Shown: positions 34,555 to 46,849 of the stretch, piece after piece | Layout of the letters: each line of letters begins with the position of its first letter | Position numbering within the stretch: position 1 is the first letter of the stretch | DNA from: Tigriopus japonicus | Lineage: Eukaryota; Arthropoda; Copepoda; Harpacticoida; Harpacticidae | NCBI GenBank assembly: GCA_010645155.1 | Contig: CM021314.1 | Coordinates: 8,097,988-8,161,987 of the forward strand | Direction of reading: 5' to 3' | DNA length: 64,000 nt | Translations under genes and position numbers: made by a program | Notes under the pieces: model-generated | What the model was told of the DNA's origin: nothing | The model's input: only the letters and a program-made list of their open reading frames with translations | Databases searched by the model: none

Positions 34555-34689
34555 TGTAATTTTTACCTTTTATGATTTACAGAGACGTCTCAGGGAACGA
34601 AATCCTCAAAATGAATGTCCTTTGGGTTCAAGTCATTTTTTCGTGCTAATTGGTTTGAACTATGAGTAGGAGCAAGCGACAATTCTTCA
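34555..34689. repeat. Direct repeat, right copy (possible LTR fragment)
   Basis: Partner of 31065-31198; begins TGTAATTTTTACC and ends AATTCTTCA. About 135 bp with scattered mismatches. Confidence 0.55.
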
Positions 34690-35341
34690 CTCCTGTTACG
34701 TATTTGAAAACGATTCAATCACACAATCTCTTTATTTACAAAATTATGGTCTTCAATAGTTGTTTAAAATGAAGGAATAAAATAAATGAAGAAATAAATT
34801 ATTTTCTAAAGAATTATAAAAAGGTAATATTTATGTGCTTTATAAGTTTTTTATCTTTATATTTTTTATAATCTTTATATTTAATTCTTTATAATGTGCG
34901 TAAGGTCTTACATGGTTTGAGCCACGAGTCCTAATAAAAGGCAACCAGTGAAATGGATAAGAATTGCAACCTTTGAGCTTTAATACACAAAATTTCTGCG
35001 CTTGAGAAGTTCGAAAATAAGTCTAACTTGTGCCACGGCACAACTTTGGGAGCTGCATTTGTAGCGTGACCTCCCAGTTTTTTGAAACCACCCTATGGAG
35101 GTTGTATGGTAGCAAGTGTCAAAACATCAGTCTTGGAGATACCTTACCGAGAGTCATTATTGAGCGATTTTGCCATCACGGTTTATCAATCTTTAAGAGA
35201 TTTATTTCTTCTTAAACTTAATCAAAATAACGTGAAAAATTGGATAGTAAAATTACTCAAAAAGAATCATGACCCCCGTTACTCTTTGTTCTGTATGCGC
35301 TTTGTCCCCCTCGTTGATGGAACACGGAGGATCCTGACGCC

Positions 35342-35587
35342 TCAAAAGGCTTTGAACCTTGTGTTCGTGGGTCGTGGGTTGCTTCCATTTGTGTTCCCTG
35401 AATTGGCGCTCTCATTGAATCCGGAGACGAACTGACTGTGGTACGCTGGACTGAATGGAGTGTGGCAGCGGCACCACGAATTGAATCGTTTTCGGTGTCG
35501 TGAGCTGGAGGAGTTGTTGTCGGTGTTGCTCTTTCTCGAGGCTAGCTGTCTGATGAAGGCGCCCTCGCGATCGACTTTGGAGGCCAT
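35342..35587 (-). CDS. Hypothetical protein start, possibly a retroelement gag fragment
   Basis: The frame begins MASKVDREGAFIRQLASRKS in a locally GC-rich stretch and stops after 81 codons. Upstream on the minus strand, TGGTAACAAATGCGAGCACC resembles the leader of some LTR retrotransposons. No domain is recognised; truncated TE gag is the favoured but weak reading. Confidence 0.25.
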   Translation of the reverse strand: MASKVDREGAFIRQLASRKSNTDNNSSSSRHRKRFNSWCRCHTPFSPAYHSQFVSGFNESANSGNTNGSNPRPTNTRFKAF

Positions 35588-36129
35588 TTCGGACCTTCTA
35601 AGGGACGATTCTTCACATCAAGAGAAGACTCGGTGCTCGCATTTGTTACCAGATTTCCTTCCTTGAGACACAGGCAATGGCATCCTTGGTCGTTCATCTA
35701 ATACCCGTGGCCATATAAACTTAAATTGGTTTGGAAATAAAGCGAACACGGGGTTGTGTGCGTTAATGGCAAAGCAGAATGCTTGTTTGACCATTGCGAG
35801 AGTGTTTTGAGTGCATTGCAGACTTTGAGTGCCATCGAGATTTTTATCAAAAACCAACCAACCCTCTTATTAAAAGCATTATTGGAACAATCGCCCTTAA
35901 AGACCAAGTTTCGACCAACAAATCATAACTGACAACTTCATAGAAGGTGGGTTTCTGTTTGGTTTTCTTATATTTCATTGGAATTATTTGTCCAAAAACC
36001 AAGAGTCAGGTTTTCCTACATTTCTTTGGAATTTTTTGTCCGAAAACCAAGATTCAAAGAACAAAAGCAACTTTAACTACCGTGATTATCCTGATATAAT
36101 CATTGATTTTAAATCTTGTCTCTATATTC

Positions 36130-36252
36130 NNNNNNNNNNNNNNNNNNNNNNNNNNNNNNNNNNNNNNNNNNNNNNNNNNNNNNNNNNNNNNNNNNNNNNN
36201 NNNNNNNNNNNNNNNNNNNNNNNNNNNNNNNNNNNNNNNNNNNNNNNNNNNN
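36130..36252. other. Assembly gap (123 Ns) between direct repeats
   Basis: All bases are N. The ~67 bp on each side are nearly identical (AAAAGCAACTTTAACTACCG... to ...CTATATTC at 36063-36129 and 36253-36319). The gap therefore falls in a tandem repeat that the assembler did not resolve, and its true length may differ. Confidence 0.95.
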
Positions 36253-36319
36253 AAAAGCAACTTTAACCACCGTGATTATCCTGATATAATCATTGATTTT
36301 AAAATTTGTCTCTATATTC

Positions 36320-39300
36320 GAAGGCCTACAACGTAAAATCGAGTGAATTTTTCAAATTCGGACGTGATTGAGGGAGCAAAATTTTGTAATAATTGAGAAT
36401 TTTAACCGAACCCTAAAAATTCACTAGTTGGAGCCAAAACAGGGGCAAAGCCACTTGATTTCAGAGCTAACCTCAACTTGAACATGTTGCCAAAATTCCA
36501 TCTTAGATCTTGAAATTGCTTTCTCCTCATATTTTGAGACATTTTTAAGGTTTATCTACGAAATTTTTGAGTTCAAAATCGAAAAGCTATGCTGAGTGAT
36601 AAATTAAGGCCAAAGATTTTGCAGGAGCACCCAGAGTTGTTTTTACCTCAAGACAGGTCAGATTGTCACTTTTTCTTAGTTTGAAGCTCAACTTAGCTTT
36701 CTTGAAAATATCCTAAATTGTCGTACAAACTGATCTTTTCCTATTCTCTCATCATGTTTAAATTTCTTTCATAGCTAGGAATAGCTGATTAACTATTGTG
36801 AACTGTTGTTAATATATTGTTACAGGTGCAATTAATTTACCCTGTTTTTTTCTTATTTTGATTTTGACATCCTTTTTCTGTATCACTCTAAGGGGATTAA
36901 GAATTTCTTAAATGTTTTCAATTTTTTCCCCAATTTTGCAATTTTGGGCAAAAATAGCAGACTTTTGTAATTACATTGTAAAATGTTATTTATAAATGTC
37001 TATTGGCCCTGATAAAAAATTAAAATTATTTTGTTCAAATTGTAATAAATGATATTTGTTTGCTTCTTAATCTTATTTATTTAGATTTTGACTCAATCCA
37101 ATCTTCATGCTTTTATGTACATGGCTTTTTCCATGGATCTAAACTTATGTAACACAATAAAAATAAAGTTGTTATCCATTGAATTGTGGGTCAAAAAATT
37201 GCCAAGATGTCTTTGGGTATTTCAACCCAACCCAAAAAAATCATTAGAAACATTGTGAATACTTAAAATACAAATGTCAATGAAAGAGGTGCTCAAAACA
37301 ATCCTTCTTTTCCTCACTTGCAACATATTTTTCATCTAATCAAGGTATTGCACTTGAGGAGTGAATAGATGTAATTGATCATGAAAAGCTCAATTGAAAA
37401 ACAATGTCAGCCAAGCATCCCAACGGGGAAAAGGAAGGAAAGTTGTTAAATTTGGTGAAAAATACTCAAAAGCAAGAAAAATATTAATGTTCTTTAAGAA
37501 TTTGGGAAAAACGCCAAATTTTGACATGGACAAAAATGCAAGTAAAAGAGAAAAATGCCAGAAAAATGCACCAAATATCGATAAAAACGCAAAAAATCAT
37601 ATGAACCAAAATAATAAAAAAAAATGCAAAAAAAATCGGAAAAGTGAAAGCATTTTCATGAAATGTGCAGCCCTTGGCATGATACATACATGCATTGGTT
37701 GCAAACATGTATAATGGTTAGCCTCATGAGTTCTTTTCTTGACTTTCTTCAGGTTTCTATGTAAGTGAATGTTCGATTTAAGGAATTTTTTCTTGCTGGC
37801 CAAAAACTCCCTTAACTCTAACTCCCTAACCCCTAACCCGACTGTACTTGGAATGGATTTGCAAAATTCTTCGTATGTGAATATTAATTTAATGCTATTC
37901 TACTTCAGTTTTAAGGGCCAAATATGGCTCAAATCAAGATTACTTTCAAAATACACATTGGGTCGAACCATTAAAATGAATGAAAATCTAACGGACAATC
38001 TAATCGAACAAACATTTTGATGCAAAAATTCACATTTTAGTAGTGATCGGACCCAAGGTGTATTTTAAAAATCCGACCTGAAGTATACTAGTTCCTGTAT
38101 AGACTCATACGAAATCAGTTTTGGCTGCATGGTTCTGAAATCTCTGTTCATCAATGAAAAAAAACTATTGCTAAGCGTAGAATTTGATTTAAAAAAATTG
38201 GCTTGCGTTGACAAAATCTCGGTTTGAGTGTTTGAATTACGTAACCCCGGGATTTTTTAAATAATTTTAAGTTTGCAATTATGGCCTTGACTGTATAATT
38301 TTTAATTCCAAAGACTGTTGAGACCAGTTTTAAGATTGAAAGTTAATGCTAAATATTTACTTCAGATTTAAAGTTCACGGGTTTAAAACCCATTTATAGG
38401 TATTTTTTCATATTGCTTAAAAACACATAATTTAGTCTAACCACTGCTTTCTTGAGATAGGTTAATCCCACGATTCTGTTATCCTCAAGTGCATCACCAA
38501 TCCTGATCTTCATTTTACAGTGTAGAGGGGCTGCCAGAAATTGAAATCAAGTAAAACAAGGAATTAGCATACTAGAAGTAACTTGATATGAATTTAATTA
38601 TTTTTTTGAGGGCAATACGACTTATGAGTAACTGAGAGGCCGATAATAAGAGATTAGACGAACCAGAAGAAATTTTCAAAATAAAGATATTAACAGATTC
38701 TACATTTTTCTGCGCATTTGGTTGATTCTGCGGGTTTTATTGTGGTTTTTAACTAAGTGAAGGTTAAGATCCCATTTTTATCTGAAAAACTTGAAATTTG
38801 GCATTACAGTTCATCTCCCCTTCATTTTTTCATGGGTACTGGAAACATTTAAGTCGGCTCATCAGTGATATCAGATTTTTTTACTTTTCTATTTTAACGT
38901 TTTTCCTTAAATTAAATTTTTGCATGGTTTTTGACATGTATGAACTTGAGACGCAAAAAACCTATTATTTTTAATCAAAGATGTCAGAGCAAAGGGCGCA
39001 AAAACCTTTTTGCACAATAATTCTTTTCAGTGGGGCGGTACGATGAGAGGGGTGTCTTTGTCATCTGCCAAAACGATTTGGTTGAACAATTTTGGATCCC
39101 TCGTCCCTCCAAAAAAAAAAGATTTTTTCCCTCCATTTAGAGCGTGCAGTTACACTAGCATTGCTGTTGGTCGTAGAAGTGGATCATCATTTTCCAGCCC
39201 AGCGTTGGAGTGGCACTGCTGACAAGGCAGCATTATTACAAAAGACAAAAGTCAAATTAGCTGTGCTTGAGTTACTTTTCCCATCAAAAACCCTCTTGAT

Positions 39301-39530
39301 GAGATCCTTTCTTATGGTTCTCAGTTATCTCTTTGCTTTTCGCATCACACGCAGATAAGACCTCTGTGTATACAAAATCGATGCACACAATGTATTCAAG
39401 GCATGACATAGCTATTAGAATTCCATTCCGGTTCTTTACGTTCACTTTTTGATACCTTCAAGCACCATAATGGGAAAGTCTTTATCCGAGTACTTGCTTG
39501 TTAATTCAACATCGTAGTAGGGCAATCAGT
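36320..39530. other. Gene-poor AT-rich spacer with repeat relics
   Basis: No coding region supported. A-rich repeat remains lie at about 37480-37674 (end CATGAAATGTGCAGCCCTT). A diverged copy of ATGTCTTTGGGTATTTCAA at 37207-37225 recurs at 52447-52465. The stretch CCCTAACCCCTAACCC at about 37822-37837 is telomere-like but very short. Confidence 0.4.
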
Positions 39531-39534
39531 TTTT

Positions 39535-39612
39535 TTGTGAACATTTATACGAAATTAGATCAACCAACGAGTTACTGTTGGCAGACCTGGACAACCCTTG
39601 TGGGTTGATCAG
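39535..39612 (-). mobile_element. Fragment of the LINE 3' end
   Basis: It matches the C-terminal coding end of the LINE at 48290-48375 (shared GAGTTACTGTTGGCAGA) with a few substitutions and a 4-bp deletion that breaks the frame. Confidence 0.7.
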
Positions 39613-40810
39613 GAATACACAGGCGAGGTGTGACTGACATCTTTGGGTGCACTTTGAAACACAAGCAGTGCTTCCATTTTTCTCACATGAATTGTAACAG
39701 TGGCACTGTCAGGCAAGAAACGTCACTCTCCTCAATCCTTAAAAACGGGTTTTCGTGAGAAGCCTGCGCTCTTTCGTTGATGAAGACTTACGGTAAGACT
39801 TTTGGGTGGATGAAAGAACAATCGCGTTCACACAAAACAGTGCCACACCCTGCTCTTAGGTACGCGTCTGGTTAACGCAAAAACTAGTGTATTGCAGGGT
39901 TGCCAGGTCTTCGACGGCTCTTATCGCCAGATTTGCCACCAAAATTCGCCAGAATTCGCCACCTCATTTGAAAAATCGCCAGATTTTCGCCAAATTTCTT
40001 TTTCCTAGTAGCCATATGTTCATATACTGTATAGTTAATCATGCAGAAGTTATCTTCAAGGAAGACCTCAAATGGTCAATTCTTCAGTTTTGTTTTTCAA
40101 CTTTCATCTTTTGATATATTTTATGACAAAAGTTCTCAAAGAAAACCGGAATGCCAGCACATAGACTTTCCTTCATAAATTTTTATTAGTAGCACTTAGA
40201 ACGCGTTTTAGTTTGTAATTTGTGAACAAAATTGAAATTTTATTGTTTTGGCTAAAAATGATTTTTTTCAATTGGATTCTTTTCTGAAATGGCATAAAAT
40301 GTTTAACTCTTTAAAAGTATTTGTAATGGCATTGCCTTAACGTAAACTGACCCATTAAGCAAATAGCAAAGGAGCAAAGGATTATAGCAAAGGAGCAAAA
40401 CAAATTTTCTTGGTCTTGGTAAAAGGGCAAGCAAATCAAGAAACAATACTTTGATCAAAGCTCTCCCCCTTTAGTGATGGCCACCTAACATATTTCATCC
40501 TTGGTTTCAGTCAGAAAATCCAAGAAATCCAATCCTTTGGATTTTGCTAAAAAACAGCATCGTAGATCTCGCCCTGGCAACCATGCTAGAAATCAACGTA
40601 ATATGGGTCTGGCGACGCAAGGTCTTTGCTGATGTTTTTTTTTTGGATTATTAGTTTTTGTGCTACTGTGCATTAGATTAAATCTCTATTTTTCAATTGT
40701 GCTAACTACCTATGATAAATATTGATAGACAAAACCTTTCATTTGATTCTCTTGATAAAGAAATTTTCGGCCAAATCAAAGGCTTTCTTGCCCATAATAA
40801 TTTGGCGCGC

Positions 40811-42880
40811 GGTAAAAAGGTCACAAGGTAAAACGGTCACGGTAAATAGGTCACAGTAAAAAGGTCACCGTAAAACGGTCACGGTAAAAAGGTCACAAGG
40901 TAAAACGGTCACGGTAAAAAGGTCACGAGGTAAATAGGTCACGGTAAAAAGGTCACGAGGTAAAAAGGTCACGGTAAAAAGTCACAAGGTAAATAGGTCA
41001 CGGTAAAAAGGTCACAGTAAATAGGTCACGGTAAGAAAGTCACAAGGTAAGAAATTCAAAAGCAGAAAAAGGCACAATGTAACTTCAAATTGAAATGATA
41101 TTCAAAAAATGTTGTTGAGCACATGGACTGTATGCCATACAATCCATGTACAGTTGCCAGTACAGTTTTTTTTCGACAAATCTTGTACAAAATCATTGAC
41201 ATTAATCACCAATAACATATTTTTACGATTAAGAAAAATAAGCCCAACCCCACAAATGATTATAAAAAATATGAAAATGGTAAAGGTGTTCACCACATAC
41301 ATTGCATGTACAATTGTCATGAGGTAAGAAGTGGAATTCATTTTTACTACAAGTCAGATGATGGTCACTGTCTAAAACTTCCCTTGCCAACTAAAACTGG
41401 GGAGCAAATATCGAGTTCCTTTGGCTTTTATAGTTGTGATACCTAATCCAGAACGTTAGGAAATTCTGGCTCTTTTGTATATCAGTTCTTGGAACAAAGA
41501 AAAATCGTATTTTAGCACTAGTAAAATCCAAGAAGCACTGAATTCATGGAGTGGGAGGCTAGCAATGAGAATTATGATTTCAAGTAGAAACAAACCATTT
41601 GCGTTTTTCTGCAAATGAAACTGGCTTGCATTGAGAAAAACACGTATTTCAAATTTCAGTCCAATCAAATGCCGGAGTGAAAAGTTATGCCTTGTCAAAC
41701 TTATAAACTAAGGAGAGCATATAATAAATTATTTCGCCCTTTTGTGGTAAAATGATTACCACAAAAGGGCTTGTTCATTCGTTCTCGGGAGGATTTGCAC
41801 TGAGCTTTGAGAGAGCATAAGTTTTGACTCCGACGTTTGATTGAGCTGAAAATTGAAGTACGTAGTGCACTTGACAAAAGAAAGGTCTTCCTCAGTCTTG
41901 ACCATTGACCACACAAACAAGTCCAGGGGTTTCAGGTTTGGCGAGAACGGAGGCTACTTAAATTTGGCTCAGTAGCCGTCTATATCACCGGTTCCTAAAC
42001 TGGGGGCCGTGAAGGATTTTTGAAAATTGACAAAGCAGGTGAACTTGTCCAAATATAATGCTTGTAAATGATTTTGAATATTAATACATATCAGTCCTTC
42101 TTAACTATGCTTCAAAACAATTTTATTGTTTTTGAAAACCAAGAACCCTACAGTGAAGGTGTCACGTACCACAAGAGGAATTTTTAGAGGAAAGCATGGA
42201 TTTACATTGCAGTCTCAATTTTCAGGTTTAATCAACTGAATTTTCAATTGTCACTCACCATAGTGCTTTCAATTCCATTGCTTGGTTTGGTATCTTTATC
42301 GCAGAGTCTCAGCAGAGTCCTTATTATTCTATTTTGAATTGTTATTGAATTGAGTTGCGACCACACCAACTTCAATTTTTGGTGTTAACTTTTGAATAAT
42401 AACAACTGCAAATTACCTAATACCTTTGTTAAAGAGACACTCCTCGCTATTTGATTTGCTGAATCATTTGTTGCTTTTTAGTGTCATACTGACGTTTTCT
42501 TAACGTCCAGTTAATCCCATGATTGATAAATCGTTTCAACCTCAGTTAAAGTATGATGTTCAGCCCAACAACATTATGTGTGTGCAATGATTGCAAGACC
42601 TTTCCCTAGTGTGACCTCTTTACCTTGTGACCTTTTTATTGTGACCTATTTACCACGTGACCTTTTTACTGTGACCTGTTTACCACGTGACCTTTTTACT
42701 GTGACCTAATTACCGTGTGACCTTTTTACTGTGACCTAATTACCGTGTGACCTTTTTACTGTGACCTATTTAACGTGTGACCTTTTTACTGTGACCTATT
42801 TACCGTGTGACCTATTTACCCCGTGACCTTTTTACTGTGACCTATTTACCTGTGACCGTTTTGCTTGTGACCTTTTTACC
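40811..42880. mobile_element. Large foldback element with tandem-repeat arms
   Basis: The left arm (40811 to about 41040) is an array of GGTAAAAAGGTCAC-type units; I count 14 GGTCAC. The right arm (about 42607-42880) is the inverse, GTGACCTTTTTACC-type, with 17 TGACCT. The ends match as inverted repeats (GGTAAAAAGGTCACAAG). About 1.55 kb between the arms encodes nothing I recognise; it includes CCGGTTCCTAAACTGGGGGC at 41989-42008, resembling a single hAT end. Long arms made of tandem repeats are typical of foldback/Galileo-like elements. No target duplication is evident. Confidence 0.75.
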
Positions 42881-43106
42881 TACAATCCTCGTGTCAGAAG
42901 GTACTTTCGCGTACACTTTTCAATGGTGTTAATTAAGAGGGCTATTGACATCTAGCATCTGCTTTTGAAATGTTGAAGGGACCTTAACTTGAACTAACTT
43001 TAAAGGAGTTTCAAAATATTCAAAAGATTGCGAAAATATGCTACCGTACTATTTCTACAGCGTTTTATGCCTCAAAAAGATCTTTCTAAACAAATGTTTT
43101 TGTTAC

Positions 43107-46100
43107 CTGAGGTTGAGAATGGTGTCATTAGGGCAACATTTACGGATTTGCAAAATCGTACTGGCACAATACATAATATCCATATGCCATGGCTTGCTCT
43201 CCTTTGAATGGCAATCATAGTTGCTCAATTCAAGGAGCTTTCTTGCGTTTTCATCCATGTCATCGTGATTCTCATTCATTACCAACTCTGAAGGGTCTTT
43301 TAGATCATAATTATCATAGTTGTAATCATAACTATAATAATTGGCGAGGCTGCAAACATGATGCAATATTCATGTCACATTTTCACAATTTTTCGAATTC
43401 CTATTTCTCACCTAGATGGGTCGATGTGAATCTCTTCTTTGCCAAATTGGTCGATGCAATACTCTTGATGTTGATACATTGCCTCATGAGCATCCGTAAA
43501 GTGAAGTTTGCCATCAGGTCCAATTTGGAAACCATCTGTGTCGTTGAACTGCTTAAAAGTTTCCTTGGACTGACAAGTGCTCGTAGCACTACTGTGAATG
43601 GCATAAGTCTGACAAGCACAAATAATTAACAAATGACCTAATGGGTGAGCGTTTATTTGCCTACTAAACACTAAGTTACCTTTTCTAGACGGTATTTAAG
43701 CACTTTTGAACGGACCAGTTCCTTCTCGTGGTAAAGATGACCATTGATGGGCAAGTGCCAAGTTTGGGTGTTGTGCACACTTTCATTGCATTTCATCTCG
43801 TTATTGAAGGACTGTCCCATGGGACAACACTTGTAGATGGTGGCATTTTCAGCAAATGGAACCTTAGGGCAAGTTAGGGCTACGGGTTTGGGAACATTTG
43901 CTGTTTGTGTGATGTTAGTTGTATCATTCTCAGCGAGGAGATCAAAGCAGAAATACATCAAAGTCCTCGTTCCAACCACTGCATCATGGTATCGATGAAT
44001 TGTTTCATGACGAGACGTGTTCATCGAATTTCCATTGTTTGATTTCTAAATCATGTTATCATTGTTAGCGAGAATCTCAATGTTATAAAGACAACTGGGG
44101 CAAACAAGGCAAACAAAATGACGACAATTTCCTATCTATGAAACTCGATGGTAAGAATATCTGGTTAGGCGACCACTCGCAGCGTCAAACAAAAGACCAA
44201 CCAAATACGCAGTACAATTTAAACACACTGAAAGTTATACCTAATCATATTTCAATTAGGATCCATACACATAATCACAGAAAAAATGAGTGGAAAATGC
44301 ACTAAATACATCTTAAAACAAGTAGAAGTTTTTTAGGTACAAACAAACACGTACATTTTCAAAGTTACGGAGTGGTTCAATCACATCTTTAGACAATTGT
44401 TATAACCTAAAAGAAGTTACCTATCAGTCACAAGAAAGCGTCTCTAATCAGTACAAGGTCCATGTTTAATAACTAATAACGAACGTTTGTATTGAGGCAG
44501 TGTCGCCATATCGGAACGGCGAACACCATACAGTCCATTTGTCAGGAAGTATAGTAACTTTGAGAGGATCAAAAAATTGAATTGCCCGATTAACAAAGCA
44601 TTATTGCAGTGGTAAGATTGAGCGACAGAAAATTACATCTTGCCTGTCGTGTTAACGCGAAAAAAACTTGACATCCGATTCAAACTAGAGTTGAGGGTCA
44701 AGAAATCCATGACGGAGTGAAATCGTGAGGTGTGACTTGCGTTTGATTATAACTATTTTTGACCATCAGGAGTGCTCCAATCGTGCCGGCGACTTTTTTT
44801 TTTCAAAAATGAGCACAATGATCAGATTAAATAAAGTTTGTGAGGTTTAATCGACGAATTTAAATCTTAAATAATTGAAGAAATCGGTGTTCAGAGTATC
44901 TATTTTGTCAATTTTGGAACATTCTTTAATGTGTCAGTGCTTATCTTGCTTTATGAAAGTGTTTCCAAGACTTTCAATATTATTTTTCAATGTCCGATTT
45001 TCATGATGTTAAATGATGCACATTTTCATTTTGTTAAGGTGTGCATTTTAGATTAGCTCAAATAACTCTATTAAATCTCTTAAAACCAAAATTAAGGTCC
45101 AGGGAAAAAGTTATATGCCTAGAAACCTATTAATAATAATAGTTTTTGATAAACTATTTCATCAATTTTAAGAGACCATTTAGTTACCAGTTGGATTCAA
45201 ATTGAATAAAAATACTTTTAAAGGCAGCTGAGTTATTTGACTTCGAAACACAGGTTTTCACATTGAAATCACCTCGAAGTGGGAACTGACGAGGCACAAA
45301 TGCATCAACCAAATGTGTTTGAGAAAGTGAGGGGGAGCTACTACTCTCAACTTGTATGAAAGCAAGACTTGATGTTTCAAGTATGACTTTAAGTCTTAAA
45401 TATGAATTGAAAATTCATATGAGCCCTACTAACAGCCTCGTTTTACTGCCAGCAGGATGCTTTAAAAGCGCTCATCTCGAGTTATCCTCAAGCCATTTAT
45501 GACCAAATTGGTCAACCTTTGGAAAAAGGATGATTATTATGTAAATGAATAATAACCCCGGGCGCTAAATAACATTGAACCGTGAGTGACATTCTGATCC
45601 CAATGGTATAAAGTGAGTTTTCTCACCTGTCTTTGGTTGGGGGTGTGATTACCAGTTGGGTCGAGTTCATTGATATAAAGTGTATATTCCTCGTGATAAT
45701 CTGCATTTAGATGAACGTCATCGGCGTCGTGAACGGAGAACACCCAGTCGTCCGATTCAAATCCCTTGCAGGATGGGAAAGCTGAATGAAAATATCTGGG
45801 TTTGATCTCCGATTGGTTTTTGCCCAGATTGCCAATGAAGTGAACTTTGGGCAAAACGAGCGAGGAGTTGTAGACTCGATCTTGACACTCCCACCCGTGA
45901 TGGCCCTTCTTGTCTGATGGGCTCAATACGTAGTTGTGAGGGCAGCATTTTGGCAGACATGGACAATCACACACCCCTTTAGCTTCATTCTTGACGTGCT
46001 ATGGATAACATTAAGATAAATGACTTCTTGGGAGGGAACTAGTATCTTACCTGGCATTGGTTGAAGTCGCTGAAAAAACATGGATTGGGTGTAGAGAGAT

Positions 46101-46158
46101 GACAATTAATTTGGATCCAGAAGTAACCAAAAATGATTAGCAAGCTTGGCGTTTCCAT
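43107..46158 (-). CDS. Methuselah-like receptor ectodomain, partial gene (no 7TM found)
   Basis: Exons in order: 46158-46051, 45998-45627, 44045-43680, 43608-43412 and 43349-43107. All joins are GT-AG and in phase (about 428 aa). Exon 1 is a signal peptide (METPSLLIIFGYFWIQINC). Three CCP-type modules follow: VCDCPCLPKCCPHNYVL (exon 2), ATIYKCCPMGQSFNNEMKC with YCIDQFG downstream (exons 3-4), and LQIRKCCPNDTILNL (exon 5). Spaced cysteines, a CCP motif and a late YC(I/L) are features of the Methuselah extracellular domain. The last exon ends in a good donor (CAG/GTAACA, phase 2). No transmembrane exons were found downstream in the window, where the 40811-42880 foldback lies. It is either an ectodomain-only remnant or continues past a very long intron. 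Exons 3-5 are duplicated in the gene at 54464-60207. Confidence 0.65.
44046..45626. other. Intron of the Methuselah-like gene
   Basis: 1581 bp, AT-rich, no coding signal. It contains GTCCAGGGAAAAAGTTATAT (about 45098-45117), a short dispersed repeat also seen near 52403 and 56986. Confidence 0.45.
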
Positions 46159-46849
46159 GGTAGACGAAAGTTAATGACTCTCGAAAAACAAATCGAAGGC
46201 GAATGCGCCGGAAATCGAAGACTAGTGATAAGAGTGAAGTCTTTCTAAGTAAAATACAAATCTTAAAACTCAAAGACGAAGAACAGACTTTGACTCACCA
46301 AAATATTTGAAGAACACAAAATTGATTGAAAATTGTTGCCAAATGCTAAAGAATCAGAAAATTGTCTCGCAAACTTAAATCTGCTGATTTGGTTGATCTC
46401 GCAAGGTCGAGCTATTTTTTTCAAAGTAGAATTCGTTCTTAGACTTTGTTTATTAACTCAAATATTATGTGCCACTTTGGCTTTGGATGTTATTTTCCTC
46501 CTCTTAGATAAATGTTAATCAAATTTTGATGAATTGATTTTTGCAGACGTCTCTGCTTTCGCCAACTGACTATTTTTGTAAAAAGTATTAAAGCATTAAA
46601 GTAAGTAGAAGAGTGCTTAGAATCAGTATCTCCACTTTACACAGAATGCAACAGAAAACGGAAGTCCCCAAGAAGTGCAATGCTCAGGAGAAAATAAACA
46701 AAGACACACGCTCATTTACAGAACTGCACAAAAAACTAGCCACTATAATAATTGAAAATCAAATAAATTGCCCTTTTAATGACGCACATTTACTTCGTCT
46801 TTCACTTTTCTTCTTTAACCCTTATGAAACCCTGTCACTGGGTGATCAG

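Noticed and set aside
37810..37840. Telomere-like CCCTAACCCC stretch
   Set aside because: Only two or three imperfect units, and arthropod telomeres are usually TTAGG; most likely chance.
39895..40010. CAGGGTTGCCAGGT start followed by CGCCAGATT repeats, resembling a hAT end
   Set aside because: No partner end or target duplication was found, so the extent cannot be stated.
41102..41341. 79-codon frame with a hydrophobic stretch, considered as a receptor TM exon for the copy at 43-46 kb
   Set aside because: No Methuselah TM motif, no matching splice acceptor in phase, and it lies inside the foldback element.
40811..42880. Regular short repeats that could look like a CRISPR array
   Set aside because: Units are contiguous and degenerate with no unique spacers, the arms are inverted to each other, and the context is eukaryotic.
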